Of a DNA stretch of 64,000 nt, positions 19,476 to 29,856 are shown piece by piece (within the stretch, counting starts at the first letter, position 1; each line of letters starts with the position of its first letter). Below the pieces are notes generated by a model. The model was not told the origin of the DNA, searched no databases, and saw only the letters and a program-made list of their open reading frames with translations. The translations under genes and the position numbers were made by a program. This DNA is from an uncultured Prochlorococcus sp. (GTDB lineage Bacteria > Cyanobacteriota > Cyanobacteriia > PCC-6307 > Cyanobiaceae), in the NCBI GenBank assembly GCA_902628235.1, contig CACOMD010000001.1, positions 62,001 through 126,000 on the forward strand, given 5' to 3'.

Positions 19476-20639
19476 ATGGAACTCAATAAAAATAAAAAAA
19501 TCATCCCAGGTTTTAATACTTTATCAATACATCATGGGAAATCTTTTGCCGAAGAGACAGGGTGTATTATGCCACCCATTTTTGCTACATCTACGTTTAA
19601 ACATGGCAATGTAGAAAATTTTGACTATACAAGATCAGGAAATCCAAATTTTAGAATCCTAGCTGATATCCTTAAAGCGTTAGAAAATTCAAAGTATTGT
19701 ACTGTCTTTAATTCAGGTATAAGTGCAGTCACAGCTATTGCATCAAGTTTAAAGTCCGGAGATAAAATTCTTTGTGAATCAAATCTTTACGGCTGCACAA
19801 TAAGGATGTTTGAAAAAATTTTTAAAAAATTTAATATCAAGACTTTTTATTGTGATTTTACCGATAAGGATAATATTAAAAAAATTTCAGAAATTCACCC
19901 AACTTTAATTTGGTTAGAAAGCCCTACTAATCCTTTATTGAAAATACTTGATATCCAAGAAATTTGCTCAGAAGCTAAAAAAAATGAGATCCCAGTAGTA
20001 GTGGACAACACTTTTTGCACATCAATGATTCAAAGGCCATTAGAACTTGGTGCCACAATATCTCTTATAAGCACAACAAAGTTGATTAATGGACATAGCG
20101 ATGCATTAGGTGGAGCAGTACTTACAAATGATGCAGAGTGGCAAGAAAAAATGATTTTTTCTCAAAAGGCTTTAGGTCTTCATCCTTCACCATTTGATTG
20201 CTGGCTTATTACAAGAGGCCTCAAAACTCTTCCTTTAAGAGTTGAAAAGCAATCAAAAAATGCAGAATTAATATCTGAGGAATTATTAACGAATAATTTG
20301 ATTAAAGAAATAACTTATCCTTTTAATAAAAATCATCCTGGATACCTACTAGCTAAATCACAAATGAAATTAGGTGGATCAATGATTTCTATTAAACTAA
20401 ATTTAGATAAAGATCAAACATTCAAGTTCTGTAAACAGCTTAAATATTTTTCATTAGCAGAAAGTCTTGGTGGAGTGGAAAGTCTAATATGTCATCCCGC
20501 ATCAATGACACATGGATCAATTGATAAAAAAACAAAGAATAATTTAGGAATTGATGATTCTCTTGTAAGATTATCCGTGGGGTGTGAAGATAGCGATGAT
20601 CTTATATCTGATATCCTTAATTCTTTTGAATCCCTTTAG
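19476..20639 (+). CDS. Cys/Met metabolism PLP enzyme (cystathionine gamma-synthase/beta- or gamma-lyase family), copy 1
   Basis: A 387-residue fold-type I enzyme of the MetB/MetC family in transsulfuration or methionine synthesis. The PLP lysine is in LISTTKLINGHSDALGGAVL (about residue 205), with YTRSGNPN near residue 50 and ESLGGVESLICHPASMTHGS near the end, all family signatures. The second paralogue starts 2 bases after the stop and cysK follows, giving a sulfur-amino-acid cluster. Lyase versus synthase cannot be decided by eye; two members in tandem suggests a lyase and a synthase. Confidence 0.88.
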   Translation: MELNKNKKIIPGFNTLSIHHGKSFAEETGCIMPPIFATSTFKHGNVENFDYTRSGNPNFRILADILKALENSKYCTVFNSGISAVTAIASSLKSGDKILCESNLYGCTIRMFEKIFKKFNIKTFYCDFTDKDNIKKISEIHPTLIWLESPTNPLLKILDIQEICSEAKKNEIPVVVDNTFCTSMIQRPLELGATISLISTTKLINGHSDALGGAVLTNDAEWQEKMIFSQKALGLHPSPFDCWLITRGLKTLPLRVEKQSKNAELISEELLTNNLIKEITYPFNKNHPGYLLAKSQMKLGGSMISIKLNLDKDQTFKFCKQLKYFSLAESLGGVESLICHPASMTHGSIDKKTKNNLGIDDSLVRLSVGCEDSDDLISDILNSFESL

Positions 20640-20641
20640 AT

Positions 20642-22108
20642 GTGAGAGATTTAATAAAAAATCCCATATGGAAAAAATCAGAGCTTGGTTTACCCATACC
20701 TGACAGCCAACATGCTGTTTCAGTCGCTCTCCCAGAATGGAATGATGTTATTGCCTATGAGGAGAAAAAACCAGAATGCATAAATTTTTTAAAATCAATT
20801 TATCCAAGATTTGGTATAAATCCATTATTAAAAAAATTATCTAATGAAGTACTTAAGCAGAATAATTTGCAAGACCATAATGTATGGCCTTATTCAAGTA
20901 GAAATTGTGTTTTAAAAGCTAAAATTTATTGTGATAAATTCACTGATCCGTCTAATTCTTTCATAAAAGAATATCAAAGCTTATTTTTTTTAATCACTAA
21001 AGATGAAGCAAATAATTTCGCAAAAGTTTTTTGGCAGCATACTGGTCTAGGTGCATCATCCAGAGAAGCTGCAATTAATTTAAAGTTAGAGCCTAGAGCT
21101 GAAAATGACTTAGCTAAAGATTCAGAAAGAAAAATTATAAACAGAATTTCTAAATATGTTCAATCAAATTCAGAGTTGATTCATATTACTTCTTCAGGGA
21201 TGTCAGCTTTATATAGTGCTTTAGAGATTATTTATAAAATTCTTCCCAAAAAACCAACCCTACAAATTGGATTTCCATATGTTGATGTTCTTAAATTACC
21301 AAAGAATATTTTTTATGGGGCAAATTTAATTATTGAAGATGATCTTCAAAAAATTGAATTTGAGATAAAAAGAGTAGATCCTGCAGCCATAATCATAGAA
21401 TTACCTAGTAATCCTTTACTTAAATGCACTAACATTATTGAAATTTCAAAAATAGCAAGAAAATATAATATACCTTTGATTACTGATGATACTATAGGCT
21501 CTAATTTGAATATCAATTCTCTTAATTATTCTGATATCGTATTTACATCATTAACTAAAATTTTTTCAGGAAGTGGAGATATTCTCGCAGGTTCTCTTAT
21601 TCTCAATCCTAAAAGTAAGTGGATTGATAAATTTAAAAAAGCACTTAATGAAATAGATATTCCAAAATTATCTGATAATGATTTAGTAAGTTTAGAAAAA
21701 TGCAGCAGAGATATTGAGTTTAGAGTTATTAATCAAAATAGTAATTGTTTAAAGTTGAAAAAAAAATTAGAAAATCATCATGCCGTAAAAACAGTCTTTC
21801 ATCCTGAAAATTGTCCAAATTTTAATTCTATCCTTAAAAGGGATGGCGGTTATGGGTGCTTATTATCATTTGAATTAAAAGGCAATATTGAAAAAACAAA
21901 GAAATTTTATAATGCATTAGAGCTTTCAAAAGGACCAAGTTTAGGTACACAATTTAGTCTTATATGTCCATATGTGTTGTTGGCGCACTATAACGAATTA
22001 GATTGGGCTAGTAGTTGTGGTGTACCATCAAATTTAATAAGAGTTTCAGTTGGTCTTGAGGATCATAATCATATATGGAATGTCTTTTTAAAGGCCTTAA
22101 ATACTTAA
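20642..22108 (+). CDS. Cys/Met metabolism PLP enzyme (cystathionine gamma-synthase-like), copy 2
   Basis: A 488-residue member with an extra N-terminal region of about 110 residues before the PLP fold. The N-terminus (LGLPIPDSQHAVSVALPEW) is typical of the long cyanobacterial and fungal-type cystathionine gamma-synthases. The PLP lysine is in FTSLTKIFSGSGDILAGSL (about 303). The tail has GPSLGTQFSLICPYVLLAHY instead of the usual CHPASMTH, so the substrate pocket differs from copy 1. GTG start at 20642, 2 bases after copy 1. Confidence 0.85.
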   Translation: MRDLIKNPIWKKSELGLPIPDSQHAVSVALPEWNDVIAYEEKKPECINFLKSIYPRFGINPLLKKLSNEVLKQNNLQDHNVWPYSSRNCVLKAKIYCDKFTDPSNSFIKEYQSLFFLITKDEANNFAKVFWQHTGLGASSREAAINLKLEPRAENDLAKDSERKIINRISKYVQSNSELIHITSSGMSALYSALEIIYKILPKKPTLQIGFPYVDVLKLPKNIFYGANLIIEDDLQKIEFEIKRVDPAAIIIELPSNPLLKCTNIIEISKIARKYNIPLITDDTIGSNLNINSLNYSDIVFTSLTKIFSGSGDILAGSLILNPKSKWIDKFKKALNEIDIPKLSDNDLVSLEKCSRDIEFRVINQNSNCLKLKKKLENHHAVKTVFHPENCPNFNSILKRDGGYGCLLSFELKGNIEKTKKFYNALELSKGPSLGTQFSLICPYVLLAHYNELDWASSCGVPSNLIRVSVGLEDHNHIWNVFLKALNT

Positions 22109-22192
22109 ATTTTATAGTTCTTAGTGTTAAGAAATTTATATACTATTTTTTAAAAACATAGTTAAACTAAAATTAAATATTACACATAAATA

Positions 22193-23179
22193 ATGGCAAA
22201 AATTTATGAAGACAATAGTTTTGCTATTGGAAATACTCCATTAGTAAGATTAAAATCTGTTACCAAAAATGCAAAAGCTACTGTACTTGCAAAGATAGAG
22301 GGTAGAAATCCTGCTTACAGCGTTAAGTGTCGTATTGGAGCAAATATGATTTGGGATGCAGAAAAAAGCGGAAAACTAACAAAAGATAAAGTAATCGTTG
22401 AACCAACTTCAGGCAACACAGGCATCGCACTTGCCTTTACAGCTTCAGCAAGAGGATACAAATTAATTCTCACTATGCCTGAATCAATGTCCCTTGAGAG
22501 GAGGAGGGTGATGGCTGTTCTTGGTGCAGAAATCATCTTAACAGAAGCTGCTAAAGGCATGCCTGGAGCTATTGCAAAAGCAAAGGAGATTGCAGAAAGT
22601 GATCCCTCTAAATATTTTATGCCAGGACAATTTGATAATCCAGCTAATCCAGAAATTCATTTCAAAACCACTGGTCCAGAGATATGGGAAGATTGCGATG
22701 GAGAAATTGATGTACTAGTTGCGGGAGTAGGAACTGGAGGAACTATTACAGGAGTTTCCAGATATATTAAAAATGAAAAAGGGAAAAATATAACATCAGT
22801 AGCTGTTGAACCAACTCATAGTCCAGTCATTACCCAGACTCTTAATGGTGAAGAGGTGAAATCTGGACCTCATAAAATACAGGGCATAGGTGCAGGATTC
22901 ATTCCAAAAAATCTTGATTTATCAATTGTTGATAAAGTTGAACAAGTGACAAATGATGAGTCCATCGAGATGGCCTTGAGACTTGCAAAAGAGGAAGGTC
23001 TACTAGTAGGAATATCTTGTGGAGCAGCTGCTGTTGCAGCAATTAGACTAGCAGAGCAAGATGAATATGCAGGAAAAACTATTGTTGTTGTTTTACCTGA
23101 TTTAGCAGAGAGATATCTCTCATCTGTAATGTTTACAGAAGTTCCAACTGGAATAATTCAAGAACCCGCTAATGCTTAA
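22193..23179 (+). CDS. cysK: Cysteine synthase A (O-acetylserine sulfhydrylase)
   Basis: CysK joins sulfide to O-acetylserine to form cysteine. The 328 residues have the PLP lysine in [14 protein letters not shown] (about residue 43), the substrate loop [12 protein letters not shown] (about 68), the phosphate loop GTGGTITG (about 179) and [11 protein letters not shown]. Follows the two MetB-like genes on the same strand, consistent with a sulfur assimilation cluster. The 3' end overlaps the convergent queA by 11 bases. Confidence 0.96.
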   Translation: MAKIYEDNSFAIGNTPLVRLKSVTKNAKATVLAKIEGRNPAYSVKCRIGANMIWDAEKSGKLTKDKVIVEPTSGNTGIALAFTASARGYKLILTMPESMSLERRRVMAVLGAEIILTEAAKGMPGAIAKAKEIAESDPSKYFMPGQFDNPANPEIHFKTTGPEIWEDCDGEIDVLVAGVGTGGTITGVSRYIKNEKGKNITSVAVEPTHSPVITQTLNGEEVKSGPHKIQGIGAGFIPKNLDLSIVDKVEQVTNDESIEMALRLAKEEGLLVGISCGAAAVAAIRLAEQDEYAGKTIVVVLPDLAERYLSSVMFTEVPTGIIQEPANA

Positions 23180-24308
23180 TTTTAGAACCTTCTAAAAAAG
23201 CCTCTGGACTGATATACATAGCATCGCCATAAGAGAAAAATCTATATTTTTCTTTTATGGCTTCTTCATACAAACTGAGTAGTCTCTTTCTTCCAATCAT
23301 TGCACTTACTAAGAGTAATAGTGAACTCTTTGGCAAGTGAAAATTAGTTAATAAACCATCTACAACTTTAAATTTAAAGCCAGGTTTAATTACCAAATCC
23401 ACATTTTCATGAATAGGGAAAATATCTTTTTTAGATTCGATATAACAACTTTCTAGAGCCCTAACACTAGTTGTTCCTATCGCGATTATTTTTTTACCTT
23501 GTTGTTTTGTAGCTTTTATTTCATCGATTACATTTTTACCAATATTGACAAATTCTTTATGCAATTTTAAATCGATTAAATTATTTTGATCAATGGGTTT
23601 AAAAGTTCCATAACCAACATGCAAAGTTATAGGCATTATTTTAATACCTTTCTTTTTTAACTTTAATAGTAGGCTATTACTGAGATGCAATCCTGCAGTA
23701 GGAGCGGCAATCGCTCCAGGATTCTTTGCATATTCAGTCTGATAAGAATTCTCATGTGCTAATTTCTCATCTGTATGTTTGATATAAGGTGGTAATGGTA
23801 TATCGCCAACATCAGTAAGAAATGCATCCATGGTTATGAGATTATTTATAATATCTGGAAATTGTATTAATCTGCCCCCTGTTTCATTATCAATTCCAAC
23901 TACTTTCAATTCAATATTTTTATTAATTCTCTTTGAAAATATTTTCACATAATCATTTAACTTAAGTTTTTTAGCTGGTTTTCCCAAACAAAGCCAAACA
24001 CTATCGTTTACTAATTCTAAAATTAACAGCTCAACTAAAGAACCATTACTTAATTGAACATTTAATCTTGCCTTCATTACTTTGGTGTCATTAACAATAA
24101 TTAAATCTCCATTATTGAGTTCATCAATTATATTTTTAGTAAGTTTATCTTCGTAAGAACTAATATCGTAACCAACTTGTCTTACAACCATCATTCTTGA
24201 TTCATGCCTTATTCTTTTTGGTGTATTTGCAATTAAAGAAGAATCTAGTTTGTAATCATAAGAACTTAGCTGCAAATCTAATTCATCTTGTTTATAAATT
24301 GAGTCCAA
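23169..24308 (-). CDS. queA: S-adenosylmethionine:tRNA ribosyltransferase-isomerase QueA
   Basis: QueA transfers the ribosyl part of SAM to preQ1 in tRNA to make epoxyqueuosine. The 379 residues contain [13 protein letters not shown] at the N-terminus, [31 protein letters not shown] and [12 protein letters not shown], then TSVRALES, which are family signatures. The start is TTG 24308 (MDSIYKQ...). It overlaps cysK convergently by 11 bases. The pyruvate dehydrogenase E2 gene ends 9 bases upstream of it, in the same direction. Confidence 0.96.
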   Translation of the reverse strand: MDSIYKQDELDLQLSSYDYKLDSSLIANTPKRIRHESRMMVVRQVGYDISSYEDKLTKNIIDELNNGDLIIVNDTKVMKARLNVQLSNGSLVELLILELVNDSVWLCLGKPAKKLKLNDYVKIFSKRINKNIELKVVGIDNETGGRLIQFPDIINNLITMDAFLTDVGDIPLPPYIKHTDEKLAHENSYQTEYAKNPGAIAAPTAGLHLSNSLLLKLKKKGIKIMPITLHVGYGTFKPIDQNNLIDLKLHKEFVNIGKNVIDEIKATKQQGKKIIAIGTTSVRALESCYIESKKDIFPIHENVDLVIKPGFKFKVVDGLLTNFHLPKSSLLLLVSAMIGRKRLLSLYEEAIKEKYRFFSYGDAMYISPEAFLEGSKIKH

Positions 24309-24317
24309 AAATATAAA

Positions 24318-25661
24318 TTAAGTTATCAAAGTTTCTGGATGATTCTCAATAAGATTAGCTAAATCTTTTAGGAAAGCTGCACCATCTGCTCCGTAAATAA
24401 CTCTATGATCAGCAGTAAGATTAACCTGCATAACTTTTTTAACTGAGATAGATCCATTATTTCCAGCAACAACAGTTGGTTTTGAAGCGGCAATTGCCAA
24501 GATCGCTCCAGTCCCTGGAGGAAGTATTGCATCAAATCTATCTACGCCAAACATACCTAGATTTGAAAGCGTAAATGTACCTGTTGAATATTCTTCAGGC
24601 TCTAATTGTTTCGTGCGCGATCTCTTGACCAAATCTTTCCACTCTCTAGATAGTTCAAATAAATCTGTTTTATTAGGATCCTTTAAAACTGGAGTAATTA
24701 AACCACCATCTTCCATAGCAACAGCAACTGCAACATTTATTTCTTCAGGGTATGAAATTCCATTTTCAGAATAACTGGAATTTACCTGAGGATGATTCTT
24801 AAGTGCATTAGCAACTGCCTTTACTAATATTGCAGTCATAGTTACACCATTTTGTTTAACTGTTTTATAAAAAGAATCTAATTTGTCTGTATTTATTGAA
24901 TAACCAACTCTAAAACAAGGCACGCTCAAACTAGATTCCATATTTTTATTAACAGCTTTTTGCAAAGTATTGAATTGAATAGTTTCTCCAGGGTTACCAA
25001 AACTATTGCCAAGATTATTTGATTGAACGCTCTCATTAGAATTGGCATTAATAATTGATGCTGAGGTATTTCCTTCCCCAATCCATGGGACAGAAACTGG
25101 TTGTCCTTTTGCTTTTAGTACATCATCTGCCTGGATTCTTCCATGAGGTCCAGAGCCATTTACTTTTGACAAGTCAATTCCCATTTGAGAAGCAATTTTT
25201 TTTGCTTTTGGAGATGCAACTACTCTTGAAGAACTATTAGTAGTAGATGCATTAACCTCTATTCTTTTCTCTTGTACTTTTTCTTTTTTTAAGGGAGGCT
25301 TTACTCTTTCAACTTCCTTTGTACTTTGTATATCTACCTCATCGGCAACCTCAATCTTTTCTTGCTTATCTTTAACTGCACTAATATTTTTATTCTCAGC
25401 TTGGACACTTGCTATCTCATTCTCATTTTCTACAATTATTCCGATAGTCTCTCCAACTGGGGCTGTACTACCTGCGGGCATTAAAACTGCTGCTAAATAT
25501 CCATCTTGAAATGATTCAACATCCATATCAGCTTTATCAGATTCAACTACCAATACTGATTCACCTCTTTCAACTTTGTCTCCGGGATTTTTTAACCATT
25601 CAACAATTTTTCCCTCAGTCATAGTTGAGCTAAGAGCCGGCATAAATATTTCGTGAGACAT
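24318..25661 (-). CDS. Pyruvate dehydrogenase E2 (dihydrolipoamide acetyltransferase)
   Basis: The core of the pyruvate dehydrogenase complex, passing acetyl from E1 to CoA. A single lipoyl domain (about 1-80) carries the lipoyl lysine in VESDKADMDVES. A charged linker follows, then the E1/E3-binding domain (about 148-185: SPKAKKIASQMGIDLSKVNG). The catalytic domain (about 225-447) ends with the active-site TADHRVIYGADGAAFL. The 447 residues and one lipoyl domain match the cyanobacterial form. It is followed 9 bases later by queA. LipB, which makes the octanoyl precursor for this cofactor, is about 3 kb away. Confidence 0.95.
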   Translation of the reverse strand: MSHEIFMPALSSTMTEGKIVEWLKNPGDKVERGESVLVVESDKADMDVESFQDGYLAAVLMPAGSTAPVGETIGIIVENENEIASVQAENKNISAVKDKQEKIEVADEVDIQSTKEVERVKPPLKKEKVQEKRIEVNASTTNSSSRVVASPKAKKIASQMGIDLSKVNGSGPHGRIQADDVLKAKGQPVSVPWIGEGNTSASIINANSNESVQSNNLGNSFGNPGETIQFNTLQKAVNKNMESSLSVPCFRVGYSINTDKLDSFYKTVKQNGVTMTAILVKAVANALKNHPQVNSSYSENGISYPEEINVAVAVAMEDGGLITPVLKDPNKTDLFELSREWKDLVKRSRTKQLEPEEYSTGTFTLSNLGMFGVDRFDAILPPGTGAILAIAASKPTVVAGNNGSISVKKVMQVNLTADHRVIYGADGAAFLKDLANLIENHPETLIT

Positions 25662-25857
25662 AAATAATTTTTATAGCATTAGTTCTTAGAGATTATCGAC
25701 TGAAGTATCAACAATTCTTCAAGTTAAATAACCTTAAAAACTCCTAATCTTATTATACGAAAACCTGTAAATATGGGAACTATAAATAATTAAATTATTT
25801 AATTTAATAAACTAAATAATCTTTGAAATAAATTAAATTTTAATATCATTAAAAAAT

Positions 25858-26043
25858 TTATGATGAAGTTTCATAAATTAATATTGCTTCTATTTGTAAT
25901 TTATCACTTTCAGTTAATACATTAATTTTACTTTTCCATTCAACAAATTTAAAACAATTTTCAATTGAAGGTGATTCATCTCTACTTTTAATCCATTCTC
26001 TTATCCAATCAGCTAGTTCATATGTAATTTTGGTTGAAAGCAT
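25858..26043 (-). CDS. Small soluble protein (61 aa), unknown
   Basis: A 61-residue protein, MLSTKITYELADWIREWIKS... to ...AILIYETSS, predicted mostly helical with three Trp. I do not recognise it. It lies alone between pdh E2 and the YlqD-like gene. Sequence complexity favours a real gene. Confidence 0.6.
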   Translation of the reverse strand: MLSTKITYELADWIREWIKSRDESPSIENCFKFVEWKSKINVLTESDKLQIEAILIYETSS

Positions 26044-26115
26044 GGAAAAGAATCTTTAAAAACTCTAGAAATTTATACTAAACATATTTTTTATCTAAAA
26101 GTTTTAAATAAACAT

Positions 26116-26559
26116 TTAAAGATTGTCTATTGATTGTATTATTCCATCCTTAACTGTAATGGAAACTTGCATTTTTTTAATCAAGTTATCACCGACACTA
26201 ACATCGCAAAAACTATCTATTTGTCCTTGATCAACAATATCATCCATTTTTAAATCTCTGACTTGATTTTGTTGCTGTAATAAATTCCTTTTTTGCTCTT
26301 CTAATTCATTCCTTTTCGCAGCTATTTGTTGTTGTATTTGCCCAACTTGTTCTTGAACTCTTGGGTCTAATGGATTAGCGGCTTGAGATCTTATATTACT
26401 AATTACTTGTTGACCTTCTTGTTCAAGTTGAGATAATTGTTGATCTGTTGAGGAGATTGCTTTACTAATTTCACTCTCTGCATCTTGTTTCCATGTGGGA
26501 GTAACAATAGCTTTTATCGCAATTGATCTTTTAATTGAAATAGAGTCTTTTGTGGTCAT
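26116..26559 (-). CDS. YlqD-family protein
   Basis: A 147-residue protein with an N-terminal SISIKRSIAIKAIVTPTWK segment, a long glutamine-rich coiled coil (about 30-95) and a C-terminal beta part (DSFCDVSVGDNLIKKMQVSITVKDG). This order matches the YlqD family, whose function is unknown. Start ATG 26559. The acyl ligase gene ends 33 bases upstream of this start. Confidence 0.82.
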   Translation of the reverse strand: MTTKDSISIKRSIAIKAIVTPTWKQDAESEISKAISSTDQQLSQLEQEGQQVISNIRSQAANPLDPRVQEQVGQIQQQIAAKRNELEEQKRNLLQQQNQVRDLKMDDIVDQGQIDSFCDVSVGDNLIKKMQVSITVKDGIIQSIDNL

Positions 26560-26592
26560 AAAAAATAAATATATGTTTTTAATATATAGTTA

Positions 26593-28539
26593 TCAGATCA
26601 AATTTTCTCGTTTAATTTGTTTTTTATACATTTCTTCTATTTGAGTTTTATATAATTTTTCAATTTCTTTTCTTTTCTGTTTTAAAGTTTGCGTGAGTAA
26701 AGAATTTTCAATAGTAAATGGAGATATAAATAAACAATCTATTATTTGTTCCTCTGATCTAGCTCCTATCCTATTTTTGAGTAATTTATTTATTTTAGAT
26801 TTATAAAATTTTCTAATATCTTTATTTTGATTTATTTTTATTAAATCATTCTCAGAAAATTTAGATTCAATTAAATCAATATTAGGGACAACAAGAGCGG
26901 ATAAATTTTTCTTATCCTGACCAACTAGTTGTATTTGAGAGATAAATTCAGAACTTAAAATTTCAGCCTCTAGAGGATTTGGCTCTATATTCTCACCACT
27001 TGAAAGAACTATAGTATCTTTTGATCTACCAGTAATTATTAATGAGCCATTTGGTATTAAAAAACCAAGATCACCAGTATCAAACCATCCATCAATTGAT
27101 AAAACTTTCATAGAAGAAGAGATATCATTAAGATAACCTCCCATAACTTGTGGACCTCTAGCAAATATTTTTCCAGTCTCTTTAAATCTTAAAATTGAAT
27201 TATTTTCACCAACTATTTTTATTTCCGTTGATGGCAATGGTTGACCAGAACTGCCCCTTACATTACACCAAGTTCTCCTACAAGTTAAAACCGGGCTTGT
27301 TTCAGTTAAGCCATAACCAACTAAAACATCAATACCTAGCGCTTCAAAAAACAAATCAACATGCTCAGGTAATGCACCCCCTCCATTAATTGGAAATTTT
27401 AATTTGTCTCCGCATAATTGTTTTTTGAGATTTGGCCAAAGAAAGATTGAAGATAATTTATGAACGGGGAAACAAGAAACAATTAAATATAAGGCTTTAA
27501 TCTTTTCAATTATGCTTGAATCATCCACTTGTAGGTTCCTAAATTTACGTAAGTTTTTTTTAAATTTAGAACTATTAATTAATAATCTCTTAATTAATTT
27601 TTGTTTGGTATTAGGCATCTTTTTTAAAGCAAGAAAAAAACCATCATATATAGCCTCCCAAAGCCTTGGAACAGTTGCCATTATGATTGGTTTTACTTCT
27701 TTAATATCATCTTTCAAATATTTTGGTAAAGTATAAAATTGAGAACAACCAGATGATAAAAAAAAGTATTCGGCACTCCTCTCGTAGGAATGCCAAATAG
27801 GCAAAACACTTAAAACATAAGATCCTGGTTTTGGATCGGCGATACAAGCTAAATTTATTACTTGATGTAATAAATTTGCATGTGTTAAAGGAACTCCTTT
27901 GGGCTTTCCAGTAGTTCCAGATGTATAGAGTATTGTCGCGACATCATTAATATTGCATTTATCAACTTCTACTTTGTAACTTTCGGAGTTGGTTTTATTA
28001 CCCAATTCTAAGAATTCCTCCCAAGATAAAATTCCATTATTTGAAAAATCCTCAAAGTTAATAATAAACTTTAAATTCTTTAATAGTTCTTCTTTATTCT
28101 CTAATTTTTCCCAAATTGAATTAGATTGAATAATCAAACCTACAGATTTCGAGTGCTTAATGATATAGTCCAATTCAACGGATGGAGAATTAATTCCTCT
28201 TACCGCATCAATAGCAGATAATCTCATAATTGCTTGATCAGCGATTAACCACCTAGGCGAATTTTCTGAAATAATAGTTATTACATCTCCTTTCCTTACT
28301 CCAATGTTATAGAAGGCTTGAGAAGCTCTTGTGATTAATTGGTCTAATTCTGAATAAGAAAACTCCTCTTTATTTTTACCCCTTAAATCCTTTACAGCTA
28401 ATATTTCTCCATATCTAATTTTTAAATATTTCCATATTTGATCAAGATGATTTAACTTTTCAATAAAATAACTCTCTTGTAATCTTTTTACTTCTTTAGG
28501 AGTCAACTTGTGGGCAGTCACATAAGCTAATTTTTTCAT
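26593..28539 (-). CDS. Long-chain fatty acid:ACP/CoA ligase (AMP-binding family, Aas-like)
   Basis: A 648-residue ANL-superfamily enzyme that adenylates a fatty acid and forms the thioester. The P-loop motif is ATILYTSGTTGKPKGVPLTHANLLHQ (about residue 200). YGLTETSP (about 408) and GWFDTGDLGFL (about 480) complete the adenylate site. In cyanobacteria this enzyme usually works as acyl-ACP synthetase recycling free fatty acids, which I infer here. Followed on the same strand by ylqD and preceded by lipB. Confidence 0.88.
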   Translation of the reverse strand: MKKLAYVTAHKLTPKEVKRLQESYFIEKLNHLDQIWKYLKIRYGEILAVKDLRGKNKEEFSYSELDQLITRASQAFYNIGVRKGDVITIISENSPRWLIADQAIMRLSAIDAVRGINSPSVELDYIIKHSKSVGLIIQSNSIWEKLENKEELLKNLKFIINFEDFSNNGILSWEEFLELGNKTNSESYKVEVDKCNINDVATILYTSGTTGKPKGVPLTHANLLHQVINLACIADPKPGSYVLSVLPIWHSYERSAEYFFLSSGCSQFYTLPKYLKDDIKEVKPIIMATVPRLWEAIYDGFFLALKKMPNTKQKLIKRLLINSSKFKKNLRKFRNLQVDDSSIIEKIKALYLIVSCFPVHKLSSIFLWPNLKKQLCGDKLKFPINGGGALPEHVDLFFEALGIDVLVGYGLTETSPVLTCRRTWCNVRGSSGQPLPSTEIKIVGENNSILRFKETGKIFARGPQVMGGYLNDISSSMKVLSIDGWFDTGDLGFLIPNGSLIITGRSKDTIVLSSGENIEPNPLEAEILSSEFISQIQLVGQDKKNLSALVVPNIDLIESKFSENDLIKINQNKDIRKFYKSKINKLLKNRIGARSEEQIIDCLFISPFTIENSLLTQTLKQKRKEIEKLYKTQIEEMYKKQIKRENLI

Positions 28540-28572
28540 ATTTTTTTAATAAATTGATTTAATTTACTCATC

Positions 28573-29220
28573 TTATTCTGATACAAATTTAAAATTAAAT
28601 TCCTCCTCGATTATATTTTTAACAATATCCTTAACATCAATAATTCTTACATGAGGATTAAAATCACTGATTTTTGTCATTAAACAACCTTTAATTCCAC
28701 AGGGAATAATACTGTCAAAATAATTTAAATTACAGTTTACATTTAAAGAAAATCCATGAATAGTGATCCATTTTTTACATCCAATACCGATTGAAGCAAT
28801 TTTTTTATTACCACACCAAACCCCAGTAAAACCTTTTTTTCTTGAACTTTCGATATCAAAGTGAAGAAGAATTTTTATAATAATTTCTTCTATTTTTCTT
28901 AGATACCAATTTAAATCCTTCTGATAGTTATTAAGATCTATTACCAAATAAACAACCAATTGGCCTGGCATATGGCAAGTGACTTCCCCTCCTCTATTAA
29001 TTTTGAAAATATCAACATTTTTGTTTAATGAAGGTAAAAGATTTTTCTTGTCTCCACCTCTCCCAATGGTATAACAAAGCTTATGTTCTCCAATCCATAC
29101 AAATTGTTTTTTAGATGTACCATTAATTAGAGATTGTTGATAGGTCTCTTGCAATTTAAGAACCTTTTCAAAATATAAAATTTTATTAGGTTGTTTAAGT
29201 ATAGATGTCCTATGAAGCAT
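28573..29220 (-). CDS. lipB: Octanoyl-ACP:protein N-octanoyltransferase LipB
   Basis: LipB moves octanoate from ACP to lipoyl-domain lysines, the first step of lipoate cofactor formation. The 215 residues contain the LipB signature [20 protein letters not shown] (about 77-96), [13 protein letters not shown] with the catalytic lysine, and [13 protein letters not shown] with the catalytic cysteine. Pyruvate dehydrogenase E2, a client, is encoded nearby. Divergent from hpf. Confidence 0.94.
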   Translation of the reverse strand: MLHRTSILKQPNKILYFEKVLKLQETYQQSLINGTSKKQFVWIGEHKLCYTIGRGGDKKNLLPSLNKNVDIFKINRGGEVTCHMPGQLVVYLVIDLNNYQKDLNWYLRKIEEIIIKILLHFDIESSRKKGFTGVWCGNKKIASIGIGCKKWITIHGFSLNVNCNLNYFDSIIPCGIKGCLMTKISDFNPHVRIIDVKDIVKNIIEEEFNFKFVSE

Positions 29221-29267
29221 ATTTATGTAAATTTAAAAGGAGAGATAGCAAAATTTAAAATTTTATT

Positions 29268-29852
29268 ATGAAAATCTTAATTCATGGAAAAAACATTGAA
29301 CTAACTGGCGCACTTAAAGAATACACTGAGTCCAAGATTACTAAAGCTACCCATCATTATAAAGATATCGTTAAAGAAGCAGATATACATCTTTCAATCG
29401 AAAAAAATCCAAGGGTATCTTTTCAAAGTGCAGAAGTAACTATTTTTGCGAATGGAATAATAATAAGGGCAGAAGAAAAATCAGATAACTTGTATTCAAG
29501 TATAGATTTGGTCTCTAATAAACTGTCCAGAAAGCTAAGAAAATACAAAGAAAGAACAATCAATAGTAACCACAAAGAAACAATTCAATTCAAAAATTCG
29601 AGCTTTGATGATGCTCAAAATATCGCTCCAGAAACTACTGATTTTTTAAAAGAAGGGGTAAAAGGAAGTTTACCAGAACCATCTATTAAAAATAAATATT
29701 TTAAAATGGAACCAATATCAATATCTGAAGCCAGAAAACAGCTTGATTTTATTGATCATGATTTTTATTTCTTCCGAAATAAAAAAAATAATGAACTACA
29801 AGTTATATATAAAAGGAATCATGGAGGTTATGGACTAATTCAATCAAAATAA
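29268..29852 (+). CDS. hpf: Long-form ribosome hibernation promoting factor (HPF/LrtA)
   Basis: The long HPF dimerises 70S ribosomes into inactive 100S particles in stress or darkness; cyanobacterial LrtA is light-repressed. The N-terminal domain (about 1-105, KILIHGKNIELTGALKEYTE) is the YfiA fold; the C-terminal domain (about 130-194, EPISISEARKQLDFIDHDFY ... NHGGYGLIQ) is the dimerisation module. The 194 residues confirm the long form. It starts a + strand run hpf-deoC-recO with gaps of only 4 and 3 bases. Confidence 0.93.
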   Translation: MKILIHGKNIELTGALKEYTESKITKATHHYKDIVKEADIHLSIEKNPRVSFQSAEVTIFANGIIIRAEEKSDNLYSSIDLVSNKLSRKLRKYKERTINSNHKETIQFKNSSFDDAQNIAPETTDFLKEGVKGSLPEPSIKNKYFKMEPISISEARKQLDFIDHDFYFFRNKKNNELQVIYKRNHGGYGLIQSK

Positions 29853-29856
29853 TTAA

